Assembly: GCF_000427785.1 (NCBI RefSeq)
Contig: NZ_ATYR01000015.1
Span: 1 to 64,000 of the forward strand
Direction: 5' to 3'
DNA length: 64,000 nt
Source: Massilia alkalitolerans DSM 17462
GTDB taxonomy: Bacteria; Pseudomonadota; Gammaproteobacteria; Burkholderiales; Burkholderiaceae_D
Shown here: positions 53,588 to 61,863 of the stretch, piece after piece
Numbering within the stretch: the stretch's first letter is position 1
How the letters are laid out: each line of letters opens with the position of its first letter
Translations under genes and position numbers: made by a program
The notes under the pieces: generated by a model
Told to the model about the DNA's origin: nothing
Seen by the model: only the letters and a program-made list of their open reading frames with translations
Databases searched by the model: none

Positions 53588-54318
53588 TTGGGCGCCTCGC
53601 ATTCTGGCTGTTCATCTTCGACCGTGACCACCACGCTGCCGGCGGCCTGGCGCGCGCCGACATACTCCCCCACCGGCTTGACGACCGGTTCGATCACGCT
53701 CGACATCAAGCGCATGTGGTCGACTTCGTGCTGGCTCGCGGCATCCGTCAGCAGCTCGTAGACCCTGGCCGGGTGCGCGCTCACGAAGCGCGTATCGGGC
53801 GACTCGTGGGTTTCGACGGCAAGATCGGTCGTCCCGGAGCGCATCCACTGCGCGCCGAAATCGACCAGGTCCTCGACGGTAATCTCACGCCCGCGCTTTT
53901 CGCGCAGTACGACGGCCGGCGCCAGCAGCGCCGACCAGACCGTGGCGACGCGGCGCTGGTTGTCGAGCTTGTTCATCTGCGGCACCCCGACACAGAACAG
54001 ACGAATGATCTCGCTGGCCAGGCCGTCCGGGTCCATCGTGGCCGCAGCCTTGGCAAACTGCTCGCCCACGGAAGTCACGTTGCGCGTGATCTCGCCGGTG
54101 CGAAGTGTCTTTGCGCCCTTCTTCGGCTTTTGCTGCATCAGCTCACGCATCGCCCCGTAGCCATGGACGACAGAGTGCTGGTAGGCCAGCTGCAGCTCGT
54201 CGCCCAGCTTGTGTCCCTCGGGCGCGCAAAACGCCGGAAGATAGGTCGGACGAATGGCGCGCGCTGTCCGACTGGCGAACCAGCCGGTCACTGCTTTGAA
54301 TACGGTACCGGTGCTCAT
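53584..54318 (-). CDS. Hypothetical protein between trbB and trbC
   Basis: A 244-residue soluble protein, mostly helical, with a Cys-Pro acidic tail. It overlaps both neighbours by four bases (ATGA), so it is part of the trb operon. No family is recognised. Its place suggests a cytoplasmic partner of the coupling protein, like the IcmS/IcmW-class adaptors in position only; it is larger than these. Confidence 0.65.
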   Translation of the reverse strand: MSTGTVFKAVTGWFASRTARAIRPTYLPAFCAPEGHKLGDELQLAYQHSVVHGYGAMRELMQQKPKKGAKTLRTGEITRNVTSVGEQFAKAAATMDPDGLASEIIRLFCVGVPQMNKLDNQRRVATVWSALLAPAVVLREKRGREITVEDLVDFGAQWMRSGTTDLAVETHESPDTRFVSAHPARVYELLTDAASQHEVDHMRLMSSVIEPVVKPVGEYVGARQAAGSVVVTVEDEQPECEAPK

Positions 54319-55388
54319 TTGGCCAACCAGCTCGCGATCGCTTCGGCCGAGCGCAGGTCGCCGTCGAAGATCTGCCCATCGGGCTTCATCAGGGTCGGCG
54401 TCTGCGTCAGGCCGACGCGCGCGAACAAGACGGTATTGCCGTCGGCCGTTGCTGGCCCCGCCTCACACTGCTGTGAGAGGTCCAGGTCTTTCGGCGTCTC
54501 GGCCATCAGGTTCGCCCAGCGCGCGGCGCGCTCTTGGGCGGTGCTGGCGCAGCTCGCGTACGACACCAGCGGGCGCGAGCCATTCTTGAACGAGACCGGG
54601 ATGACAGCCAATCCGACCGTGGCCGGCAGCTTGGCCAGCACCTTCTGGTCGAAATCACGGCAGTTCGGACACAGCGGATCGGACCAGATGATCAGGCCCT
54701 TGCCGCCGGCGCCCGGGGCGCGAAGCTCGATCGACGACGCTTTCGACAGCGCTTCCTTGACGCTCATGGGGCTTGCCTGACGATCGACAGCCGCCTGCGC
54801 TACCGCGGCCGACGACATCCCGTCCGCCTCTATGGTCGAGAGCACCGGCGCGGTCGTCAACGGCTCTGCAGCGCCAGCGGGCGACGACACACCCACAGGG
54901 GCCGTGGCCGGAGCCGAGTTCGGTCCCGAGATATTGACGATTGCGGCATAGCCAATCAGCAGGGTCGCCACCACCGTCGTGCGTCTGTTGAATTGGAGCG
55001 AGAGGCCACGCGGCTTGCGGTGCAGGGACGCATCGAGCTCGCTGCGCACCGCTTCGCGCAGTGCACCGGGCCACTCCACCCCGAGCAATGTGATGCGCTC
55101 GACGCCTCCCGGCCGCGCCACCGTGCAGACCAGGCCTTGTGCGTCGTTGACCATGCTCATTTCGCGCACGCCCTCGCCGCCCAGGTGCACGAGCCTGGTC
55201 TGGATTACGCGGCCGAACAGCCCCAGCGGCAACCATGGGCGTTCGACGTATCGCAGCGTGAGCGCCACCATGCCATCGTGGTATGAAACGGATGCCGCGT
55301 ACTTACCACGCGTGTCGGGATGCCCCGACATTGTTGCGCTCAACTGCGAGCCTTGGGCGTCTGCCAGCGGCTGGGTCATGTCGGTCAT
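54315..55388 (-). CDS. trbB: TrbB-like DsbC-family thiol-disulfide protein
   Basis: A 357-residue protein. The N-terminal half is cytoplasmic, followed by one TM helix (TTVVATLLIGYAAIVNI, near residue 165). The C-terminal part is thioredoxin-like, with IIWSDPLCPNCRDFD (redox CPNC) and the cis-Pro loop TQTPTLMKPDG. In IncI plasmids trbB encodes a DsbC-like protein located between trbA and trbC, as here. It probably forms or isomerises disulfides in the transfer apparatus. Confidence 0.82.
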   Translation of the reverse strand: MTDMTQPLADAQGSQLSATMSGHPDTRGKYAASVSYHDGMVALTLRYVERPWLPLGLFGRVIQTRLVHLGGEGVREMSMVNDAQGLVCTVARPGGVERITLLGVEWPGALREAVRSELDASLHRKPRGLSLQFNRRTTVVATLLIGYAAIVNISGPNSAPATAPVGVSSPAGAAEPLTTAPVLSTIEADGMSSAAVAQAAVDRQASPMSVKEALSKASSIELRAPGAGGKGLIIWSDPLCPNCRDFDQKVLAKLPATVGLAVIPVSFKNGSRPLVSYASCASTAQERAARWANLMAETPKDLDLSQQCEAGPATADGNTVLFARVGLTQTPTLMKPDGQIFDGDLRSAEAIASWLAK

Positions 55389-56752
55389 TGCTGCTCCTCT
55401 TGTTGCGGGAAAGCGCCCTTCGCGCCGGACATCAGTTTCGTGATCTGCTCGTTCTCGAAATCGCGGCGCGCCACAGCTTCAGCTGCGTCGAACTCGGTTT
55501 CGGCGCCTGGAGGCGGAGAATTTTTGTTACCAGGGTTGAGCAGGTCGACCACGTGCTGGCGGAACAGCTCTCCATCCAGTCGCGACTGCTCTTCCGTCAT
55601 GCGCCCCCACAGGGTCTCAGGGGTCTCACCTGGGTTTGCCGACCGCCAGAAGTCGTATTCGTCCTGCAGGCTCTTGAGCGAGGCCACGACCACAGGCAGG
55701 ATCGGGATCCTGTTGAGGCGCTGGCACTTCTGCTCGTGCTCCCAGTGCTCATGCGCGCCGGCGCACTCGGCAAACGCCGTGCGTTGCCGCCCCACGCTGT
55801 TGAGCGCGGCATACAGGGGATTGGCGTTCGGGCGGAGCCAGCCCACAAATTCGGCGGTTGTAACCTTGCCGGCGCGCTTGCACAGCTTGTACACCTGCAT
55901 GAGATACGTGACCGAGAAATGGTGCGAGCGCCAGAGATTGTTCAGCAGCGGGTGCGCGCGGTACTTCTGGTACTGTTCGTTGGCCAGGCGCAGGTCCGGA
56001 GTCTGGGTCTCGTTCACGGCCGAGTAGTTCAGCTTGTCGAGCAGTTCGCGGTACTCGCGCAGGCCTTCCTTACCATGCACGGCCGCCGGCGCCAGCAGCG
56101 CAAAGACCGTTTTCTCCCAGTCGTTCAAGCGGTCCGCGAAAATCATGTCGGAAGGGTCGATCCCAGGGCGGTAGACGCGCGTTCCCAGCTGCGACAGGAG
56201 GTAGCGCTCCGCCTTCTCCAGGTCCAGGTCTCCATTTTCCGTGGCCAGCCCGAACTGCTCGACCACCTCATGCGGATGCCACGGCGGGTGAAAGCGCGGG
56301 TCTTCATTCTTGTAGAGCTTCTTTGCGATCGGCACGATCGGCGCGATAGGCGAGTGGATCGTTGCCTGGTGGCGCAGCAAGGCGTCAACCGTCAGTCGCC
56401 CGCGTAGGCCACCCGCTTCCCTACTGATCGGGTGCTTCCCTGCCGTCCAGGCAAAGCGAAACGCAACGCAAGCCAGCAGGATCGAAGGCACGCGCCATGC
56501 ATTACTGGTCCACTCGAAGAATTTGCCAGCCGACGGCGGCTGCACCACGTCACGGATGATCTCCATCCGATACGCGTGCACAGCGTCGAACATGTCAAAC
56601 GGCCAGAGCATGTAGTAGGCCATCTTCGCGGAGCCGTAGAACAGCCCGTTCCCCATGGCGAACCAGCAGATAACGAACAGGGCGATGATCAGCAGCGGGA
56701 TGACGAAAATCCCTGAGACGTCGGCGTTGGGCGTTTGTGAACTGCGTGCCAT
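55385..56752 (-). CDS. trbA: TrbA/DotM (IcmP)-like component of the coupling complex
   Basis: A 455-residue protein with two N-terminal TM helices (about residues 14-32 and 76-94) and a cytoplasmic domain. The segments DPSDMIFADRLNDWEKTVFA and LAPAAVHGKEGLREYRELL match DotM/IcmP and TrbA. In the Dot/Icm system DotM and DotL form the type IV coupling complex. It overlaps both neighbours. The order trbA-trbB-(unknown)-trbC is the IncI order with one extra gene. Confidence 0.88.
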   Translation of the reverse strand: MARSSQTPNADVSGIFVIPLLIIALFVICWFAMGNGLFYGSAKMAYYMLWPFDMFDAVHAYRMEIIRDVVQPPSAGKFFEWTSNAWRVPSILLACVAFRFAWTAGKHPISREAGGLRGRLTVDALLRHQATIHSPIAPIVPIAKKLYKNEDPRFHPPWHPHEVVEQFGLATENGDLDLEKAERYLLSQLGTRVYRPGIDPSDMIFADRLNDWEKTVFALLAPAAVHGKEGLREYRELLDKLNYSAVNETQTPDLRLANEQYQKYRAHPLLNNLWRSHHFSVTYLMQVYKLCKRAGKVTTAEFVGWLRPNANPLYAALNSVGRQRTAFAECAGAHEHWEHEQKCQRLNRIPILPVVVASLKSLQDEYDFWRSANPGETPETLWGRMTEEQSRLDGELFRQHVVDLLNPGNKNSPPPGAETEFDAAEAVARRDFENEQITKLMSGAKGAFPQQEEQQ

Positions 56753-57306
56753 CAGAATTTGCCTTTCGTGGTCATCTGTTTGTATGCGCCGTACACCAGG
56801 TTGATGTACTTGTTGTGATGCTTGGGCGTGCGCGAGTGGTAGTTGCCGACACCCTTCCAGAGATTTCCGCCGGCGCCGTTGATCTCAGTGCGCAGCGCGA
56901 AACCGAGCGCGCGAACCGCCTGGCACATGTCGTTGATCAGGGCCTCGCGGGGGATCTTGTATTTCTCGATCAGGACCTTCGCCCAGCTCTGGGTGTTGAA
57001 CTGCGACGGCCCCAGGTCGTCTGTGTTGTTGGTATTCCTGGACACGATCCCGGTGCGGCCATTGCTCTCGACCTTGAGGATTGCCAGGATCAGGAGCGGA
57101 TTGAGCTCGTACGTGCCGGCGCTCGAATGGATACAGTGCGGAGGAATACGCTCCGGGACGGAGACTTCGTACTGCGAGCCCATGTTCGCTATCGCCCGCA
57201 ACGCGAAGCTCTCGGCCAGGACATCTGGATGGCCAGCCCCGGCCGGTGCGACTGCGACCAGGGCCGGCCGCGCCGGCGGCGGCGGCATGTTCTCGATCAC
57301 CACCAT
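56752..57306 (-). CDS. Lytic transglycosylase-like protein of the transfer system
   Basis: A 184-residue SLT-domain protein. The catalytic Glu lies in ILKVESNGRTG, followed by DDLGPSQFN and VGNYHSRTPKHHNKY. It should cleave peptidoglycan to let the secretion complex span the wall. No signal peptide is seen (the N-terminus is VVIENMPPPPARPA), so export or a membrane partner is needed. It overlaps the trbA start by one base and is four bases from the upstream gene. Confidence 0.82.
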   Translation of the reverse strand: MVVIENMPPPPARPALVAVAPAGAGHPDVLAESFALRAIANMGSQYEVSVPERIPPHCIHSSAGTYELNPLLILAILKVESNGRTGIVSRNTNNTDDLGPSQFNTQSWAKVLIEKYKIPREALINDMCQAVRALGFALRTEINGAGGNLWKGVGNYHSRTPKHHNKYINLVYGAYKQMTTKGKF

Positions 57307-57309
57307 AGG

Positions 57310-57858
57310 TCAGTCCAGAAACCAGAAGGCGCGACGCCAGATCCACATGCCGGGCCGTGCGATCAGCTGGCGCAGGCTCCACAGCGCGCGCTCCTGAAGC
57401 TGGGTGTAAAGGCAAACCGTTTTGATGCAGCTCGCCGTCAGGTAGAGGGTGGCCGCGCTACCGTAGACGAATGGTCGAAGGCCGAACTTGAACGTCAGGC
57501 CAATGGTAATGATCACCGTAAAGATGAGCAGGCAAAGCCTGATAGCATGCGCCTTGACCATCGCGCGCATCTTCTGCTCGATGTCGGCGTCGGAGAACTT
57601 GAGTTGCTCGGCCATGAACTCGAATCGCTCGTGCTCTTCGAGATCGAGCACCATCTCGCGACCGATCTGCTCCACCTCGTGCTTCTTGAGCTGGGCCTCG
57701 TTCATGTCTTCCGGCCGCAATGTTCTCCCGCGGCGCGCCATGTGGGCGATGCGTTTGATCGAGTCCTTGGTGCTCACCAAGTTGCGCCAGGCCTGGACCG
57801 GGAAGACGGCCCACAACACGCCCTTGCCGAATTTACGCGCGGTTTCGCGGATTTTCAT
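57310..57858 (-). CDS. Two-TM inner-membrane protein of the transfer operon
   Basis: A 182-residue protein. The basic N-terminus contains FPVQAWRNLVSTKDSIKR, followed by a charged helical middle part and two TM helices (about residues 103-120 and 128-147). IcmV and TraX of type IVB systems have a similar start and a TM pair, so it may be their counterpart, but identity is weak. Joined to the upstream gene by an ATGA overlap. Confidence 0.65.
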   Translation of the reverse strand: MKIRETARKFGKGVLWAVFPVQAWRNLVSTKDSIKRIAHMARRGRTLRPEDMNEAQLKKHEVEQIGREMVLDLEEHERFEFMAEQLKFSDADIEQKMRAMVKAHAIRLCLLIFTVIITIGLTFKFGLRPFVYGSAATLYLTASCIKTVCLYTQLQERALWSLRQLIARPGMWIWRRAFWFLD

Positions 57859-58337
57859 TCGTCACCTCCGCCGAACTGGCGCTGATATTGCTGGACGTCT
57901 TGAGCGATGCGCCGGATTTTCTCCGGCGCCAGCAGGTTCGACAGCGACACCGCACGCAGCACTCGGGCCAACATCGCCTTCGTGCAGGGCATGTGGTGCA
58001 ACAGGCCTATGTCCTTCTTCACGATCGTCTTGATGAGCGTGCGCACCTCCTGCGCGTGCAGGTTATCGATCAGGCAGGCGTCGATCACACTGACGGCCAA
58101 ACTCAACCTGTCGTTCACCTTCGCCACGGCGATGGACTGCACGAGGGCATCGCAAAAATTCAGGATGTTATGGACCTCTTCGTCCGTGCCTCGATATGGT
58201 GCTTGATAGATCACCTCGAACTGGCGGCTCGCAAGCAGCGCCAGCACGTGAGCCTCTGTCATGGAGTTGACCACGTTCATGACGGGGTCGGGCCGAACTG
58301 GGCCTGCGGCTGCCGCTGGCAGGGAATTTGGGATCAT
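57855..58337 (-). CDS. Hypothetical protein, first gene of the trb-like operon
   Basis: A 160-residue soluble helical protein (VHNILNFCDALVQSIAVAKV; CTKAMLARVLRAVSLSNLL). The frame is open to 58,496, but this would overlap the divergent gene's promoter, so the ATG at 58,337 is taken. No ribosome site is clear. Function unknown; the position at the head of the transfer operon suggests a regulatory or structural role. Confidence 0.6.
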   Translation of the reverse strand: MIPNSLPAAAAGPVRPDPVMNVVNSMTEAHVLALLASRQFEVIYQAPYRGTDEEVHNILNFCDALVQSIAVAKVNDRLSLAVSVIDACLIDNLHAQEVRTLIKTIVKKDIGLLHHMPCTKAMLARVLRAVSLSNLLAPEKIRRIAQDVQQYQRQFGGGDE

Positions 58338-58471
58338 TGAGGAGGCTGTCAGGGCGTTGCCGAAAGGCTCACGATATTTTCTAGGAACAACATTTGTGCT
58401 ACATTGTAGCGATAATACGTGACAGAATACAAGAATTGCCCGATGGCAATTTGGCGTTTCGCCCCTCTCCC

Positions 58472-59077
58472 ATGACCGCAGCCCTCCATTTTTCAAAGCT
58501 AAATGCCCCTGCTGGCGACGACCTGGTGTGTCGCCCGCTCGTAGCTATGGCCGCGCGAGGGTTCGACCGGGAATGCCTGCTGTACATGCAGGACGCTGCC
58601 TTGAGATACGCCGCGCAGTCGCTACAAAACAACACGTCAAAGCAGGTTTCGCCGGCGGCGCTGTTGACGCTCGTTGACCTGCAGCTGGGCGGATCGGGAC
58701 GGGTAACTTCCGAAATATCGCCGGGCCACCTCGCTGCCTACATGAGCACGAAGGCGTTCCTGAGCCAGTTCCGGCAGCGCGATGCCATGTTCGACGTCGA
58801 CGCGCTGTCGGCTGGCGCCACCCTCGTGCCGGGCGATAGCGCCCTCACTGACTGGTTGGCACATACCCTGACCGGGCTGAAGCGAGACGCGGATCGACTT
58901 GCAGCCAAAACGCCGATGTTTGCCTCCGAAATCGCCACCCAGGTGCATCGCGTGACGCAAGACCCCGAGCTCGAGGGGTTGGCCCAGGCAATGCATGCTG
59001 CCGCAGCACTTCCCCCACCGACCTCAGACGAAGACCAGGTGCTCGATTGTGAGTTTCCCGCACCTATATCCAGCTGA
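58472..59077 (+). CDS. Hypothetical protein
   Basis: A 201-residue soluble protein, divergent from the transfer operon. Helical with an acidic C-terminus; no motif recognised. An upstream frame runs to 58,394, but the ATG at 58,472 avoids the AT-rich promoter-like stretch (GATAATACG near 58,409). Followed three bases later by the next gene, so probably co-transcribed. Confidence 0.6.
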   Translation: MTAALHFSKLNAPAGDDLVCRPLVAMAARGFDRECLLYMQDAALRYAAQSLQNNTSKQVSPAALLTLVDLQLGGSGRVTSEISPGHLAAYMSTKAFLSQFRQRDAMFDVDALSAGATLVPGDSALTDWLAHTLTGLKRDADRLAAKTPMFASEIATQVHRVTQDPELEGLAQAMHAAAALPPPTSDEDQVLDCEFPAPISS

Positions 59078-59080
59078 TCC

Positions 59081-59545
59081 ATGACTATCCAGAATTCCAG
59101 CTTCGGCTTCATCGACTACCTCATAGACGGGGTTCGGCAGCGCGTCGCCTGCCAGTTCTTCAGGGTGGGCAGCAACATGCTGGCCCGGCTAGTGCCCGAT
59201 CAGGCCCAGCCAATTACAACGGCGGTATCAACGTCGATGCGCGCTGAAATTCTTGGCGCGTTCTCGGAAGTGCTCGAGCGGTACAAGGAGGAGTGCCGCC
59301 AGGTGCTCGCCAGCACCAGGTTCTGGACCGAATGCGCAGCCTTCGGCGGCGCCGCGCTCGCCCTCTTCCAGATCGCCCACCACATGCGCCTTTTCGGCCC
59401 CGCTGCTCCAGAAGGGATCGAGGCATGGGCGCGTTTTTGCCAGCGCCTGCGCACGAGTGAGCGGTCGGCCGCGAACGGAATCCGCGAGCTGCTCTCGCCC
59501 GGCGCCCAGGCGACGGCCATGCCTACGGTGGCGGGGGCACCATGA
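59081..59545 (+). CDS. Hypothetical protein
   Basis: A 154-residue protein with a moderately hydrophobic Ala-rich segment (ECAAFGGAALALFQIAHHMR) near residue 90 that may be a membrane-associated helix. It ends overlapping the next gene by four bases (ATGA). No family recognised. Confidence 0.6.
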   Translation: MTIQNSSFGFIDYLIDGVRQRVACQFFRVGSNMLARLVPDQAQPITTAVSTSMRAEILGAFSEVLERYKEECRQVLASTRFWTECAAFGGAALALFQIAHHMRLFGPAAPEGIEAWARFCQRLRTSERSAANGIRELLSPGAQATAMPTVAGAP

Positions 59546-59994
59546 GCAACGAACAGGCGATCGCCCAAGACATTGCCGGCGGCGCGCCGCCCAGGGACGA
59601 ACAACGCTTCCGAAGCATGTGGGGGCAGCTATTTGGCGATGCCGCGGTCCAGGTCTACTTCGTCGACAGCGAACTCAATGCCCGCGTCTACACGCTCGAC
59701 GGCGATTCCGGGTACAAGGTCACGCACAAAAAGGTCGGCGGCTCGAACCCTGTAGAAGAGCCCGAGGACCAGGCGAATCAACATCTGGCCTTCCCGAAGA
59801 AGGCCCGGCGCGGCGAGAAGCACGGCCGCGCGCAGCTGGGTGAGAATGACGTCCGCGCAATCCGCGAGTGGGCCGCCGATCTGCGCGCCAGGAAAGAAAC
59901 ACCCCCGTGGACCGCAAAAGCCAAGGAGCTCAACATCAGCGAGGGCACCCTCCGGGACATTGTCAGTCGACGGACCTGGTCGCATTTGCATTAG
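59542..59994 (+). CDS. Protein with C-terminal HTH domain of the phage HNH-associated type
   Basis: A 150-residue protein. The C-terminal 60 residues (QLGENDVRAIREWAADLRAR; AKELNISEGTLRDIVSRRTW) match the small helix-turn-helix module common at the end of phage and plasmid HNH endonucleases and regulators. The N-terminal half has no nuclease motif. It probably binds DNA as a regulator. Coupled to the upstream gene. Confidence 0.7.
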   Translation: MSNEQAIAQDIAGGAPPRDEQRFRSMWGQLFGDAAVQVYFVDSELNARVYTLDGDSGYKVTHKKVGGSNPVEEPEDQANQHLAFPKKARRGEKHGRAQLGENDVRAIREWAADLRARKETPPWTAKAKELNISEGTLRDIVSRRTWSHLH

Positions 59995-60277
59995 CGCCCA
60001 CATCTCCGTCCTTCCCTCGCCCCTCCCCTGCAGCCAGTCGAAACAGCACGCGCCTGGCTGCGCAAACCCGTCCCACCCCGATCCCGAACGACACCTCGGC
60101 ATAGCGCAGCAGCATGTGGCGCGGAATGTCGCCGCGTGGCGTTCGCAGCATCTCCGTAGGAGAGCAGCCGGCCGCCAATTCGCCGCGCAGGCGCTTCATC
60201 GAACGACGTAAGCTAAGCAGGTTCGCTATCTCAATGGCGACAACGCGACGGTAGGCGGCAAATGGTTTCTGGATCAT
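59963..60277 (-). CDS. Hypothetical basic protein
   Basis: A 104-residue, Arg-rich protein (LSLRRSMKRLRGELAAGCSP, then GDIPRHMLLRYAEVSFG). It converges with and overlaps the previous gene by 32 bases. A GTG start at 60,304 is also possible. The conserved-looking centre suggests that it is real, but coding evidence is only moderate. Confidence 0.5.
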   Translation of the reverse strand: MIQKPFAAYRRVVAIEIANLLSLRRSMKRLRGELAAGCSPTEMLRTPRGDIPRHMLLRYAEVSFGIGVGRVCAARRVLFRLAAGEGRGKDGDVGANANATRSVD

Positions 60278-60467
60278 CACTTCATTTTCTATATCGTTAC
60301 GCACGGCCGCGCCGCCGGCGAGCCGGGATGGTGCGCGGGCGAGATCGTCCGCAGAGCACCCCTGCTACCTATTATGACAATGCGACGTAACGTGTAACAA
60401 GAATTAGGTGCAACCACGGGCACCCAGGCCGCCAATAATTCCCGCTTTGACGACTCCTGGAGACGAC

Positions 60468-61181
60468 ATGTCCCGAATTGCAATCATGGTCCGCCTGGCT
60501 AACGGCGGTAGCCAAAATTCCGGCGCTCAGGACGGCTCGCCGTCCACGCACCCGACACTCGGCGCAGCTCGCGCCGAGCTGGAAGATCATCTGCGAGAAG
60601 CTGAACTGGCCTCCGCTATGGGCCATCTCGACGGTGAGCACAGCGTGGCCGACTACTACCTGCATGACACCGCCACTGATGACGCGTACGACGTCGCGTG
60701 GGGCCCAGGTAAAAGCGCCCTTCTGGTGCGCGTTTCACACGCGGCCGTGCTCAAAGTGCTTGCCGACGCTGTCGCTGAAGGTAAAGCGGAAAACGAGTTG
60801 GCCTTTGAGCTAGACGCCGCGCAGACGGTGCTCAGGTACGGGATGGAGGACCATCGGCGCACTCAGGTCGTGCTGCTGCCACCGCAGGACGGGCCGAACT
60901 GGGATAAGCACGTGATTGCACCGAGCAGCATGCTTGCCCACGAGGCACTAGCGGCCGTCAATGAGGTAAGCGCGCGAGCCAACGCGGCCCAGGCGCGGAT
61001 CGAGCTGGGCTTCGTGGATGACGACGGGATGAAGCTCGGTGAGCGGATCGAGGAGTACCTGGGCGAAGCAGGCTTCGTCACCCTCTCCCAGGACGAGGGA
61101 AACATGCGTATCGCAGACTGCTGGGAACAAGATCCCACACTGGAAGAAGTACAGGACGACTCGCCGGTGCCGGGCCTGTAA
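60468..61181 (+). CDS. Hypothetical protein
   Basis: A 237-residue acidic protein with a CTGGAGACGAC ribosome site. The N-terminal half contains ADYYLHDTATDDAYDVAWG and the middle ENELAFELDAAQTVLRYGME. The layout recalls other short proteins of this element (acidic, no signal, single copy). No family recognised. A hairpin terminator follows. Confidence 0.65.
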   Translation: MSRIAIMVRLANGGSQNSGAQDGSPSTHPTLGAARAELEDHLREAELASAMGHLDGEHSVADYYLHDTATDDAYDVAWGPGKSALLVRVSHAAVLKVLADAVAEGKAENELAFELDAAQTVLRYGMEDHRRTQVVLLPPQDGPNWDKHVIAPSSMLAHEALAAVNEVSARANAAQARIELGFVDDDGMKLGERIEEYLGEAGFVTLSQDEGNMRIADCWEQDPTLEEVQDDSPVPGL

Positions 61182-61189
61182 AAGCGCAA

Positions 61190-61214
61190 GGGCGAGCCGA
61201 ATAGATGCTCGCCC
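61190..61214 (+). terminator. Hairpin terminator
   Basis: GGGCGAGC and GCTCGCCC pair over 8 bp with a 9-base loop, nine bases after the stop of the plus-strand gene. The downstream T run is weak (TCGTCTTG), so termination may be partial. Confidence 0.65.
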
Positions 61215-61221
61215 TCGTCTT

Positions 61222-61239
61222 GATGTTGCGCTCAACATC
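61222..61239. repeat. Palindrome GATGTTGCGCTCAACATC
   Basis: Perfect 7-bp arms around CGCT, between two convergent genes. Near-identical copies overlap the -35 box of the promoter at 32,613 and lie just downstream of the -10 box at 63,723. This copy is not in an obvious promoter position. Confidence 0.75.
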
Positions 61240-61240
61240 T

Positions 61241-61726
61241 TCAACCTGGTGGCCGAACCGCCGCCGACACAACCTTCTGCACGTAGCCAGTGCGGAAGCC
61301 GGTCGAGAAATTCCCCGACTGGTAGCACGACAGCGCGGCGCGCAGCGCCACCTGGGGAGCGCGATACTTCGGCAGCGCGCGGGTATAGCAGTCGGAGAGA
61401 ATGAGCCCGCCGACGCGGATGTTATTGCACGGGTCGAAAACGGTCTCGGCGGTCAGGCCATATCGACGGAAGTTGCTTGAGTTGACCTGGACCGGACCTG
61501 CGTCGAACACAAAATCGTTCTCCAAGAACCACTTGGCCCAGGCGATCGCTTGAGCGCGGCTACGTGGCTGCGCATCGAGCTTGAACACGCGGCGATCGCT
61601 TCGTCGAACGATCTTGTAGCCGATCGCATACGGGTTGAAGCTGCTCTCTACGCGCATGACCGCCTGCATCGTCTGCTGCGAAACGTGCGCTGGCGTGCAC
61701 TGTTGGATCAGTGCTGGGAGGTCCAT
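61241..61726 (-). CDS. VirB1-like lytic transglycosylase
   Basis: A 161-residue SLT-domain protein. The catalytic Glu is in AVMRVESSFNPYAIG, followed by FDAGPVQVNSSNFRRYG and SCYQSGNFSTGF, the motif order of VirB1/TrbN enzymes that open peptidoglycan for type IV secretion. No signal peptide is visible. It is the second transglycosylase in the window, different from that at 56,752. It lies downstream of the CAP lipoprotein gene on the same strand. Confidence 0.85.
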   Translation of the reverse strand: MDLPALIQQCTPAHVSQQTMQAVMRVESSFNPYAIGYKIVRRSDRRVFKLDAQPRSRAQAIAWAKWFLENDFVFDAGPVQVNSSNFRRYGLTAETVFDPCNNIRVGGLILSDCYTRALPKYRAPQVALRAALSCYQSGNFSTGFRTGYVQKVVSAAVRPPG

Positions 61727-61863
61727 ACAATACCTACCTTACCCTCGTTACAAAAAGATTTCGCCGGCCGGGGCCGTGTCGGGATCTTCTCCGAAACCGC
61801 CGCGGCCGGCCCTTGGCTATCTGCTCGGCTGGGCGCGCCGCCCAGCTGCTGGATATTGCGAGG

